Position numbers and translations under genes: made by a program | Shown: in pieces, positions 33,033 to 40,926 of the stretch | Numbering within the stretch: position 1 is the first letter of the stretch | How the letters are laid out: every line of letters begins with the position of its first letter | Source: JBELHR01 sp049606855 | GTDB taxonomy: Bacteria > Bacteroidota > Bacteroidia > Flavobacteriales > Flavobacteriaceae | Length of the DNA: 64,000 bases | NCBI GenBank assembly: GCA_049606855.1 | Contig: JBMYVY010000005.1 | Location: 1-64,000, forward strand | Direction: 5' to 3' | Notes under the pieces: generated by a model | Database searches by the model: none | Told to the model about the DNA's origin: nothing | What the model saw: only the letters and a program-made list of their open reading frames with translations

Positions 33033-34673
33033 TTAATTAAATATTTGATCTAAGATATTCATTGTTATCGCATATGTCGGCACTACTCCTGTCGTTCCTA
33101 AACCTCCAGAAGCCAAGGTGCTTCCTGTTTCTAAAGGATTATCTGACGCATAATAGGCGTATCTTACTTTTACATCCTCTCGAATAGTTTTTCTGATTTT
33201 CGAAGCGGACTGAATCGCTTTTTGATAATGAGCGCCTTCCATTTCCAAACCTACAACATTCCATGTTGATTCGTTGAAAAACTTTAGGATGTCTCTATTC
33301 TGTAAAGAAGTTCCTAGAACGGTAATCATAGACCCTCCGAAAACATTTACCCCATACCCTTTTAGGTCTTCTATTTTTAAATCATTTTTAAAAGGGTAAT
33401 TATCAGCTGTTCCTTCAAAAATGTGAGAAGAAGGAATCATAATATCTCCTTTCCCTCCAGTCAAAATACCGGCCTTACCCATAATCGAAATGGAACAAAC
33501 GTCTAAATTTTGATTCAGATTTTGAGTTTTGATTGGCTTTAGAAGCTCGTCAAGCGTTTCATATGCCTGTTCACCAAAAGCGTAATCCATAACGATAATT
33601 ACAGGTGCATTTTCTGCTTCTTTACCTGGAATTTTTCCAGAATCAATTATTTGCACATTGATATTCGTACCAGATTGATCTTCCAAATAGATTAAACCGG
33701 TTTTTGCTGCAAAGTTTTTTATTTCCTTTCGCATGTCTTGGTTTTTACTTTTAGAAAGTTCTTCATACAGATCAAAACCTTCTTGTTTTCCATGAATTAA
33801 TGGAGCATAAATACTATTCATCACAGAATGCATGTTTGCAGAAATGATATGAATCGGCCTATTTTCAAGTCCGTTTTCAATTAAGGTGTTTTTGATATCA
33901 TTCGCCCATAAATCACCGTAGAGATGATGTCCAATTTGTTCTGAAAGAACAGATGAGAACTTCACTACTCTTTTCTTATCAAAAAGAGTCTCAGCAACTG
34001 CACCGTTTCCTAACCAGAAAATGATTTCCAAAAATCTATTTGGATTATTCTTTGTTGCAAAAATTTGATAGGCTGCCTCTGTTTCTTCGAAAGTCCTACC
34101 AAGAACATCTGCTAAATGTGCGATTGTAACGTCTCTTTTGTGCTTGTCGAGTTTTTCTTTGTTTATAACAATGTCTTCAAGCAAGTTCCATTCGCGTATT
34201 TTTTCTCCGTCTTTGTTGATAATAACTCGTTTAGAAATCTTGTGACTTTCAATAAATAAAAACGTTAAATGAGTCAAAATATCATAAATCTCTGAACGGC
34301 CTCTTGTAATCTCAATATTCATTTGATCACGGTCAATTCTGTAACAATTTCTCCTTCTTTTTGGAGGAATAATTACTTTAAAATCTGCGTTCTTAAACCC
34401 TTCATCAGCAGTCAAATTAATATATTGACATTCTTCAATGCCTTCAGGAAGGCGTTCGATTACATAAGTCAGCCCATTCAATTCAACTTTATCTTCTGCA
34501 ATTGAACCATAGATTTCAGGTCTTAATAAAAGTAATGCGTTTCTAAGTGTTTCACCCGAAACACCCATTGGTTTATAGAATCCTCGAATAAACAAATGCC
34601 TCATGTTGATATATAATCGTTCTATCGCATTGGTGGATTCCTGAGCACGTGTTCTTTCCTTAAATTTCCTCAT
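33033..34673 (-). CDS. DUF6909-like conserved protein with nucleoside-phosphorylase-like C-terminal motifs
   Basis: This 546-residue cytoplasmic protein is conserved-looking and has no signal or membrane segment. I associate it with the DUF6909 family of Bacteroidota, whose function is not established. The last third resembles the nucleoside phosphorylase/MTA-SAH nucleosidase superfamily: a glycine-rich strand with VFGGSMITVLGTS, the ribose-binding-type motif WNVVGLEMEGAHY, and YYASDNPLETG, which sits where those enzymes place the catalytic Asp of the SDxxD segment. The N-terminal half has no motif I recognise (KRRRNCYRIDRDQMNIEITRG is notable). It lies between rnpA, overlapping its end by 14 bases, and purD, 2 bases downstream. 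That position supports, but does not prove, a role in nucleotide or nucleoside metabolism. Confidence 0.7.
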   Translation of the reverse strand: MRKFKERTRAQESTNAIERLYINMRHLFIRGFYKPMGVSGETLRNALLLLRPEIYGSIAEDKVELNGLTYVIERLPEGIEECQYINLTADEGFKNADFKVIIPPKRRRNCYRIDRDQMNIEITRGRSEIYDILTHLTFLFIESHKISKRVIINKDGEKIREWNLLEDIVINKEKLDKHKRDVTIAHLADVLGRTFEETEAAYQIFATKNNPNRFLEIIFWLGNGAVAETLFDKKRVVKFSSVLSEQIGHHLYGDLWANDIKNTLIENGLENRPIHIISANMHSVMNSIYAPLIHGKQEGFDLYEELSKSKNQDMRKEIKNFAAKTGLIYLEDQSGTNINVQIIDSGKIPGKEAENAPVIIVMDYAFGEQAYETLDELLKPIKTQNLNQNLDVCSISIMGKAGILTGGKGDIMIPSSHIFEGTADNYPFKNDLKIEDLKGYGVNVFGGSMITVLGTSLQNRDILKFFNESTWNVVGLEMEGAHYQKAIQSASKIRKTIREDVKVRYAYYASDNPLETGSTLASGGLGTTGVVPTYAITMNILDQIFN

Positions 34674-35043
34674 TCGTATGTTTAATAAATTTTGTTAGTA
34701 ATTTCTTCATCGCTTTTTGCGACTGATCAAATGAAAGTTCTTCTTTTGACAGGTAAATAATCATGCAGGCATAAGAGTTTTTAAGTTCTAAGTATAAAGC
34801 AGGTTTCTGCAATCTATAAGCCTCTTTAATAAGGCGCTTCTGTCTATTTCTGTCCACTGCGTTTTTAAATAAACGCTTAGAAACTGAGACTGCAAGTTGA
34901 ATCTGATGTTCTTCCTGCCCTTGATCCAAAGGAGTATAAACGAGTTTAAAAGGGAAGCTTTTTATCACTCGACCTGAAGTAAAAAGTTCTTGAATCTTCT
35001 TTTTACTTTTTAAGCGTTCATAAGCCTTGAAGGTGTATTTCAT
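34660..35043 (-). CDS. rnpA: Ribonuclease P protein component
   Basis: This basic protein of 127 residues assists the RNase P RNA in cutting tRNA 5' leaders. The family motif AVDRNRQKRLIKEAYR, which contains the RNR box, is intact, and the start KYTFKAYERLKSKKKIQELF is typical. The ATG at 35043 is used because it begins the conserved region; the track-length start at 35094 adds a hydrophobic tail unlike any RnpA and would precede the promoter. In most bacteria rnpA sits beside rpmH; here it heads an operon with a DUF6909-like gene, purD and a glycosyltransferase. Its -7 box ends 5 bases before the ATG. Confidence 0.93.
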   Translation of the reverse strand: MKYTFKAYERLKSKKKIQELFTSGRVIKSFPFKLVYTPLDQGQEEHQIQLAVSVSKRLFKNAVDRNRQKRLIKEAYRLQKPALYLELKNSYACMIIYLSKEELSFDQSQKAMKKLLTKFIKHTNEEI

Positions 35044-35048
35044 TGGCA

Positions 35049-35056
35049 CAAAAATA
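35049..35056 (-). promoter_or_regulatory. -7 promoter element of the rnpA operon
   Basis: Minus-strand TATTTTTG ends 5 bases before the rnpA ATG at 35043. It would drive rnpA, the DUF6909-like gene, purD and the glycosyltransferase gene, with a leaderless first cistron. Confidence 0.55.
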
Positions 35057-35076
35057 CAAATAATCAAATAATTAAT

Positions 35077-35084
35077 TACATTTG
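35077..35084 (+). promoter_or_regulatory. -7 promoter element of gcdH
   Basis: TACATTTG fits TAnnTTTG and lies 25 bases before the ATG at 35110. No -33 match is clear. Confidence 0.5.
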
Positions 35085-35109
35085 ATTCAAACAACTAAAC
35101 AACAAATTA

Positions 35110-36288
35110 ATGGCAACTGATCTTTTTACTTCCCCGGACTATTATCAATTGGACGATTTATTGAGCGAAGAACATCTTCTAGTAAGAGATGCTGCGCGTT
35201 CTTGGGTGAAAAGAGCCGTTAGTCCCATTATTGAAGATGCTGCTCAAAAAGCAGAATTTCCAAAAGAATTATTAAGTGGATTGGCAGAAATCGGTGCGTT
35301 TGGACCATATATTCCAGAAACTTATGGTGGAGCGGGCTTAGACCAAATTTCTTATGGTCTGATTATGCAAGAAATTGAGCGTGGAGATTCAGGTATTCGA
35401 TCAACAGCCTCAGTACAGTCTTCTTTGGTGATGTATCCGATTTGGAAGTACGGTAATGAAGATCAAAGAAACAAGTATTTGCCGAAACTTGCCTCAGGTG
35501 AATTAATTGGTTGTTTTGGTTTAACAGAGCCCAACCACGGTTCTAACCCCGGCGGCATGGAAACTTCTTTTACTGATCAAGGAGATCACTTTTTACTCAA
35601 CGGAAGCAAAATGTGGATCTCAAATTCTCCATTTGCAGATATCGCTGTGGTATGGGCAAAAAACGAGGATGGGCGAATAAAGGGATTGATTGTTGAACGC
35701 GATATGCCAGGTTTTAGCACACCAGAGACTCATCACAAGTGGAGTTTACGTGCTTCTGCTACTGGAGAATTGATTTTTGATAACGTCAAAGTCCCTAAGG
35801 AGAATCTCCTTCCAGGAAAAGATGGTTTAGGAGCTCCTTTAGGTTGTTTAGATTCTGCCAGATACGGAATTGCTTGGGGAGCGATTGGAGCAGCGATGGA
35901 TTGTTATGACACTGCGTTGAGATATGCAAAAGAACGCGTTCAATTTGGTAAGCCAATTGCAGCCTTTCAACTTCAGCAAAAGAAATTGGCTGAAATGATC
36001 ACTGAAATTACAAAAGCTCAGTTATTGACCTGGAGGTTAGGGGTTCTGAAAAACGAAGACCGTGCAACAACTGCTCAAATCTCAATGGCTAAGCGTAATA
36101 ATGTTGCAATGGCATTAAATATAGCTCGTGAATCAAGGCAAATTTTGGGCGCCATGGGAATTACTGGAGATTATTCCATCATGAGACATATGATGAATTT
36201 GGAAAGTGTTATTACCTATGAAGGAACACACGATATTCATCTATTAATTACAGGTCTGGATATTACTGGGGAACAAGCCTTTAAATAG
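35110..36288 (+). CDS. gcdH: Glutaryl-CoA dehydrogenase-type acyl-CoA dehydrogenase
   Basis: This FAD enzyme of 392 residues belongs to the acyl-CoA dehydrogenase family. The fit to glutaryl-CoA dehydrogenase is specific: SVQSSLVMYPIWKYG, GCFGLTEPNHGSNPGGMET in the flavin/substrate-binding region, and TYEGTHDIHLLI, which carries the catalytic base glutamate in that subgroup. It converts glutaryl-CoA to crotonyl-CoA plus CO2 in lysine and tryptophan breakdown. The conserved arginine segment (RSTASVQSS) that binds the glutaryl carboxylate is present. Other short-chain acyl-CoA dehydrogenases are the alternative. No electron-transfer flavoprotein gene is adjacent. The last 8 bases overlap the opposing TonB receptor gene. 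Confidence 0.88.
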   Translation: MATDLFTSPDYYQLDDLLSEEHLLVRDAARSWVKRAVSPIIEDAAQKAEFPKELLSGLAEIGAFGPYIPETYGGAGLDQISYGLIMQEIERGDSGIRSTASVQSSLVMYPIWKYGNEDQRNKYLPKLASGELIGCFGLTEPNHGSNPGGMETSFTDQGDHFLLNGSKMWISNSPFADIAVVWAKNEDGRIKGLIVERDMPGFSTPETHHKWSLRASATGELIFDNVKVPKENLLPGKDGLGAPLGCLDSARYGIAWGAIGAAMDCYDTALRYAKERVQFGKPIAAFQLQQKKLAEMITEITKAQLLTWRLGVLKNEDRATTAQISMAKRNNVAMALNIARESRQILGAMGITGDYSIMRHMMNLESVITYEGTHDIHLLITGLDITGEQAFK

Positions 36289-38758
36289 TTAGCATGAGGC
36301 TAAATACATAATTCCTTCCAGGGGCACTAATCGAAGATGCAAATTCCTTGTAGTGTTGGTCAAAAAGGTTTTGGACCATAAACTGCAAAGCGGCATGTTG
36401 ATTAATTTCATAAGATGAATTGAAGTTTAGAATGTACCAAGAAGGCGTCCCAGCAAAAAGACCGTCATTATTTGGGTCTAAGGGAGATTCGCTGATATTG
36501 TCTATACCTTCGATTAAATTGTAATCTTCAGGATCTTTGGCTGAATTAAAGTCAAAACCTACCCCAAATCCAATTTTATTCTTGCTGTAATCAACATTGA
36601 CCAATCCAAATAATGGAGGGATTGAAGAAAGTGGGCTGTCCTGATCATAGCTTCTACCTTTTGTGTAGGTAAAATCAGCTTTAGCAGTCCAGTAAGGGCT
36701 GAATTTTCCTTGAGCTCCAAAGGTAAATCCATAAATATAAGCAGTCCCCATATTAATATTGGCATAGGTTATAGCCTCCTCTCCATCATAAATGATTGTA
36801 GGAGGGTTGTCCAGGTCCACAGGAGCTCCTGAAAGATCAAATATCCCTCTCATGATATAATCGTCTAAAAGGGTGTAATACGTGTTTAAGCTAAGCCTAA
36901 ATTTATCCTTGTTAAAATATTTAGCAAGGCCAAGCTCCCCGTTATAGGCATACTCCGGCTGTAAGTCAATATTTGGTACGGATACAAAACCATCCTTTTC
37001 TCTAATTTTCCCAACATCATCAATATTTGGAGAACGAAAACCTGAAGAAAGCAAAACACTTAATTGCCAGTCCGAAGCTGGATTATAAACAAAACTTGCA
37101 TTTGCTGTTAGAGCAGCATTTTTCAAATTTATATTTTCTTCTGGGAGTGTGATGTAGGTCTGGTCAACCCATTGAGCTTCCAATTGGGTAGCGGTAAATC
37201 TCAACCCAAAATCAAAAGTTGAGCGCTCAGAAATTGAATACTTCAAGTCGGCATAGGCTGCTTGATTATTGTAGGTCGAACCCCCATCAGGATACCTTGT
37301 CTGAACATCAAAAGTGTCTGTAAATCCAATAATATCCGATCCCTGAACATCAAGTACACGACCTATTGCATCAGAATCTACTCCATTAAACCCAAATTCA
37401 ACTCCATATTGCAATACAGATCGATTGGAAAGCCTTTTGTCAAAATCGGAATTGACAGAAAACACATCGACTGATTCATTTCTGTAAGAGCGGTCTAAAC
37501 TTCCAAATTTTCGTTGTACCCGTTCTTCCTCTATATGCTGATAAGCCACAACCGTTGTATTCCGGTCGGCAATTCTACCATTCATTTGCGATTCTAACGT
37601 TCCTGCTCCTAAAAGTCTAATCTGCGGTCCATAATACCATTCCGCAAATTTCAACCCACTTGAAGACAGCTCTGTAAGTTTATCAAATCTCGGAATATCA
37701 GAAGAGGTACTGTATTGAAAATTCAGGGTTAACTGTTGTTGTTTATTTAAATCAAATACAAATTTCTGAATTAAATCCGTTTGATCAAATCCTGTGTTTT
37801 TTTGAAGTTCCGGGTTGGAGTTTGCTACCGGATTCGGGTTGTAATAATCCCTTGTATTGTCGGAATAATAAGGAACCAAACCCCACCTTTCATATCCATG
37901 AGTTCTGTTTGAACCCATTGTTAAATCACCAAATTGACTGTGGCTAATACTTGTGTATGACGCCCATGTTTTTCTCTTTATTTCGAAGGCTGCTTGGTTG
38001 GTAAACTCATTATTAATTGATGCGTACCTGCTATAGATATTCAAATTGGTCTCCTCAATCTCAGACGGTAAGGGTTTCTGGGTATAAAAATGAATTACTC
38101 CTCCTAAGGCATCAGATCCATACCTTACTGAAGAAGGGCCGAAAAGCACCTCGGTTCGCTCTAAAGAAAGAGGGGAAACTGTGATTGAATTCTGTAAATG
38201 CCCCTTTCTATATATGGCGTTATTCATTCTTACTCCATCAATTACTAACAAGACACGATTTGCCTCCATACCCCGAATCACGGGACTTCCTCCACCAAAC
38301 TGTGATTTCTGTACACGAACTCCTGGAGTTTGTGCTAAAAGATCTGCACTCGTTTGTGGGGCTATTTGTCGAATCTCCTTGGCGTCAATGATTGCAATTT
38401 GCTCAGCAACCAACTTTCTGTCCTCTGCGGTTTTCGAAACCGATAAAACAACCTCTTGCAAGGCTTCAGGCCGCTTGCTTAACAATATGGTATAGTTCTG
38501 TTTTTGAATCTTTTTTAAGGTAAATACTGAAACAAAATAATCTTCATGTTTAAAGCGGTAAACTCCGTATTCAGGAAATAGATCCATGTCAATTCGGCCA
38601 TCGAAATCAGAAGGTTGAGTTAAGTCGACTACAGAAGAACTCATGATAACACCCTCAATTGGCACCTGTGTTTCTTTATCCAAAACACGAATTTCTTGTC
38701 CAAAAACAAGGACAGGAAAAGCTAAGGTTACAAAGAGTAGTAGTTTGGTCTTATACAT
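36281..38758 (-). CDS. TonB-dependent receptor, heme/hemoglobin-receptor-like
   Basis: This 825-residue outer-membrane receptor has signal peptide MYKTKLLLFVTLAFPVLVFG. A short carboxypeptidase-regulatory-like domain comes next, then a plug with SPVIRGMEANRVLLVIDGVR and VLFGPSSVRYGSDALGG, and then a 22-strand-type barrel. The barrel has LSSGFRSPNIDD, which corresponds to the FRAP-box region of heme receptors, and ends YVFSLMLTI. The plug resembles HmuR/HemR-like heme receptors more than siderophore ones, but the FRAP box is altered to FRSP, so the ligand is uncertain. It begins 2 bases after the recO stop and is cotranscribed with it. The 3' end overlaps gcdH by 8 bases. Confidence 0.88.
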   Translation of the reverse strand: MYKTKLLLFVTLAFPVLVFGQEIRVLDKETQVPIEGVIMSSSVVDLTQPSDFDGRIDMDLFPEYGVYRFKHEDYFVSVFTLKKIQKQNYTILLSKRPEALQEVVLSVSKTAEDRKLVAEQIAIIDAKEIRQIAPQTSADLLAQTPGVRVQKSQFGGGSPVIRGMEANRVLLVIDGVRMNNAIYRKGHLQNSITVSPLSLERTEVLFGPSSVRYGSDALGGVIHFYTQKPLPSEIEETNLNIYSRYASINNEFTNQAAFEIKRKTWASYTSISHSQFGDLTMGSNRTHGYERWGLVPYYSDNTRDYYNPNPVANSNPELQKNTGFDQTDLIQKFVFDLNKQQQLTLNFQYSTSSDIPRFDKLTELSSSGLKFAEWYYGPQIRLLGAGTLESQMNGRIADRNTTVVAYQHIEEERVQRKFGSLDRSYRNESVDVFSVNSDFDKRLSNRSVLQYGVEFGFNGVDSDAIGRVLDVQGSDIIGFTDTFDVQTRYPDGGSTYNNQAAYADLKYSISERSTFDFGLRFTATQLEAQWVDQTYITLPEENINLKNAALTANASFVYNPASDWQLSVLLSSGFRSPNIDDVGKIREKDGFVSVPNIDLQPEYAYNGELGLAKYFNKDKFRLSLNTYYTLLDDYIMRGIFDLSGAPVDLDNPPTIIYDGEEAITYANINMGTAYIYGFTFGAQGKFSPYWTAKADFTYTKGRSYDQDSPLSSIPPLFGLVNVDYSKNKIGFGVGFDFNSAKDPEDYNLIEGIDNISESPLDPNNDGLFAGTPSWYILNFNSSYEINQHAALQFMVQNLFDQHYKEFASSISAPGRNYVFSLMLTI

Positions 38759-38760
38759 CG

Positions 38761-39480
38761 TTATCTATACAGGGATTCTAAAACTGTTAATGACTTCGGA
38801 GTCCTAAACCCATTGAGGTGCAAGCTATAATAATTTATAATCATGTTCAATAGCCTATTTCTTTGCTCACCGTTAAAGTGCAAACGGTCAAGGTCGTCAA
38901 AAGACAGTTTTATCAGCTGATTAAAAAGTTTAGTTTCTTGCATATCTAATTGATTTCTACCCAAATAATTTGAGGTAAACTTACCTTCGAGTAGATCAAA
39001 ATAAGGCCTTTCAGTCTTACTTTCTTGTGGGTAAAACCCTAAAAATTTAGATAATTTTAACAAAAACACAAGGTGAAAGTCTGCCACTAGCTCTATTTCA
39101 TCAAAAAGCTGCAAACCTTGTGCCAAAAATTCAAAAAGATTCAAATTAGGGCTTTCTTCTCGAATGCTTTCAGAAATAAACTCTGCCATAAACATCAACA
39201 TGCTTTGTTTGATTACACTTTTAGGGATGGATTGATAGTGATAAGACACCTTGAGTTCCTTGATGGTGTGTAATTGGGATTTCTTGCTGGTTTGAACGAC
39301 CAAATTTAGTTGATTCAAGAGCTGAAAATAAGCAGGTCTCATTCCACCTTTTTTGTTTTTCAAAACTCCTCTTAGAATATAAGATTGAAGTCCAAATTCC
39401 GCAGTAAAGCAGCTAACAATTAAACTAGACTCTTTAAATTTTATGGATTTAAGAACTATGGCTTGAGTTTTTTCCAGCAT
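38761..39480 (-). CDS. recO: DNA repair protein RecO
   Basis: This 239-residue protein loads RecA on SSB-coated DNA together with RecR in the RecFOR gap-repair pathway. The N-terminal OB fold is recognisable (MLEKTQAIVLKSIKFKESSLIV, FGLQSYILRGVLKNKKGG), and a helical C-terminal domain follows. No zinc-binding cysteines are seen, which is common in Bacteroidota RecO. The -7 box ends only 4 bases before its ATG. The TonB receptor gene follows after 2 bases, so this repair gene and the receptor share a transcript. Confidence 0.92.
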   Translation of the reverse strand: MLEKTQAIVLKSIKFKESSLIVSCFTAEFGLQSYILRGVLKNKKGGMRPAYFQLLNQLNLVVQTSKKSQLHTIKELKVSYHYQSIPKSVIKQSMLMFMAEFISESIREESPNLNLFEFLAQGLQLFDEIELVADFHLVFLLKLSKFLGFYPQESKTERPYFDLLEGKFTSNYLGRNQLDMQETKLFNQLIKLSFDDLDRLHFNGEQRNRLLNMIINYYSLHLNGFRTPKSLTVLESLYR

Positions 39481-39484
39481 GAAC

Positions 39485-39492
39485 CAAAAATA
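39485..39492 (-). promoter_or_regulatory. -7 promoter element of recO
   Basis: Minus-strand TATTTTTG ends 4 bases before the recO ATG at 39480, a leaderless geometry. Confidence 0.5.
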
Positions 39493-39505
39493 CAGTTTTT
39501 GAACC

Positions 39506-39513
39506 TATCTTTG
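39506..39513 (+). promoter_or_regulatory. -7 promoter element of the CYTH gene
   Basis: TATCTTTG lies 17 bases before the preferred ATG at 39531, in the narrow divergent gap with recO. Confidence 0.5.
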
Positions 39514-39530
39514 ATTAAAAGATGAATAGA

Positions 39531-39992
39531 ATGAGTATAGAAATCGAAAGAAAGTATTTAGTAAAATCTCTAGAGTTCAAAAAGGTATCCAACAAACAGT
39601 ATAGGATAAAGCAGGGGTTTTTAAATTCTGATAAAAACCGGGTGGTTCGAATTCGAATTAGGGACGACAAAGGTTTTATCACCATAAAAGGTAAGTCTAG
39701 TAGCGATGGGCTTTCAAGATTTGAATGGGAGCAGGAAATTTCTTTAAAAGATGCGGAAAGCTTATACGCAATGTGTGAGCCGGGAATAATTGATAAAACA
39801 CGTTTTGAAGTTCCTTGGAAGGGTTATCTTATTGAAGTGGATGAGTTTCATCAACAGCACCAAGGCTTAATTATTGCTGAAATTGAATTGAATCATGAAA
39901 GTGAAAAGCCTGACTTACCGAATTGGATTGAGAAAGAAGTGACTGGGAATCCAGAATACTACAATGTTAATTTGTCAAAAAAAGGGCTCTAA
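39531..39992 (+). CDS. CYTH-domain protein (triphosphate tunnel metalloenzyme family)
   Basis: This 153-residue single-domain protein begins with the defining ExExK motif, IEIERKYLV. The tunnel residues that bind the triphosphate follow as alternating basic and acidic strands: RVVRIRIRDDKGFITIKGKS, FEWEQEISLKDAE, KTRFEVPWKGYLIEVDEF and IIAEIELNHESE. Small bacterial CYTH proteins hydrolyse inorganic triphosphate or nucleoside triphosphates; adenylate-cyclase activity is known only in some members. An ATG at 39522 is 9 bases upstream, but the one at 39531 directly precedes the motif. The stop lies inside a hairpin that acts as a terminator for the opposite strand. Confidence 0.88.
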   Translation: MSIEIERKYLVKSLEFKKVSNKQYRIKQGFLNSDKNRVVRIRIRDDKGFITIKGKSSSDGLSRFEWEQEISLKDAESLYAMCEPGIIDKTRFEVPWKGYLIEVDEFHQQHQGLIIAEIELNHESEKPDLPNWIEKEVTGNPEYYNVNLSKKGL

Positions 39993-40009
39993 AGTTACCT
40001 TTAGAACCC
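39977..40009 (-). terminator. Rho-independent terminator reading leftward, between plsC and the CYTH gene
   Basis: Minus-strand stem arms 40009-39999 and 39994-39984 pair at 10 of 11 positions around a 4-base loop. A run of seven T residues (39983-39977) follows. It can end plsC transcription or a short RNA. Confidence 0.75.
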
Positions 40010-40131
40010 CGAATAAATAAATCCTACCCCTAAGATTCACCTAAATATGGTTAGTTGATTTCTGTTGAAATTCTAACCAAAGATATATTTTTTTTCAAAA
40101 CCTATAACATTTATTTAAGTTTTTTTTAGCA

Positions 40132-40848
40132 TCATTGTTCCAGGTAATATAAAAATTCGGCGTACATCTTATCCTTTAGCTTTTTAGCTGAATCTTCTGA
40201 ATTCCAATACCTTAAATCAATTTTTTCATACTTTAAAATGCCGGGTTTTCCACTAAAAAATGTAAAAGAATAGTGTTTTTTGACATTATAAAGTACTACG
40301 GGAGCAAGGTCTAATTTGTGATCTATAGCCATTTTGAATGCCCCTATTTTAAAGGGACTGAGTACAATTGATTCATCCTCAGGAACTAATCCCTCAGGAA
40401 AAATACAAACAGATTTACCTTGATCAATTTTTTGTGAAACTTCTTCAAAAACTGCTTTGCGGCTGCTATGAGAGCTTCTATCGACTAAAACACAAGTTTT
40501 TCGATAGAAATAACCAAAAAGCGGAATTTTTGCCAATTCTTTTTTACCGACGAATACAATAGGTCTTTTACAAATCAAAAGCATCATCATGATATCCAAA
40601 GCGGAAGTATGATTTGCGATATACATATAATTTCTTCGTTCAGGGAACTCATATTGACCAATTTTCTTCATGGAAAAACCCATTCCAAAAAGAATCAAAA
40701 AAGCCCATAATTTACCGGTCTTAAAGGTAAATGAATACCAAGAATCTTTCAATAAAGAGAAAAAAAGAAGGGGGCTCAGCAAAATTGTTACTACAGTTGC
40801 CCATATAACAAACCAAGTCCTCCATAACGTCCAAAAAACGTATTTCAT
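40132..40848 (-). CDS. plsC: 1-acyl-sn-glycerol-3-phosphate acyltransferase
   Basis: This 238-residue inner-membrane enzyme transfers an acyl chain to lysophosphatidic acid, giving phosphatidic acid for membrane lipids. Its acyltransferase motifs are clear: NHTSALDIMM (the HX4D motif), a GKKELAKIPLFGYFYRK region and FPEGLVPEDE. The N-terminus has one or two hydrophobic helices (VFWTLWRTWFVIWATVV). The ATG at 40848 is chosen because the longer frame to 40971 crosses the divergent trpS start and the promoter box, and its extra 41 residues are not family-like. It has a leader of 18 bases and a terminator 125 bases past its stop. Confidence 0.9.
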   Translation of the reverse strand: MKYVFWTLWRTWFVIWATVVTILLSPLLFFSLLKDSWYSFTFKTGKLWAFLILFGMGFSMKKIGQYEFPERRNYMYIANHTSALDIMMMLLICKRPIVFVGKKELAKIPLFGYFYRKTCVLVDRSSHSSRKAVFEEVSQKIDQGKSVCIFPEGLVPEDESIVLSPFKIGAFKMAIDHKLDLAPVVLYNVKKHYSFTFFSGKPGILKYEKIDLRYWNSEDSAKKLKDKMYAEFLYYLEQ

Positions 40849-40866
40849 AAGGCTAATATTCTTTAT

Positions 40867-40874
40867 CAAAAATA
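40867..40874 (-). promoter_or_regulatory. -7 promoter element of plsC
   Basis: Minus-strand TATTTTTG lies 18 bases before the plsC ATG at 40848. This supports that start over the longer frame. Confidence 0.5.
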
Positions 40875-40926
40875 AGACATAAAAGGCAATTATTTGTAAT
40901 TTTACCCCTTTATAAGAATTTTGACT

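Noticed and set aside
34640..34660. CACGTG at 34.65 kb as another parS site
   Set aside because: Only the six-base core is present (GCACGTGT); the flanks do not match the palindrome.
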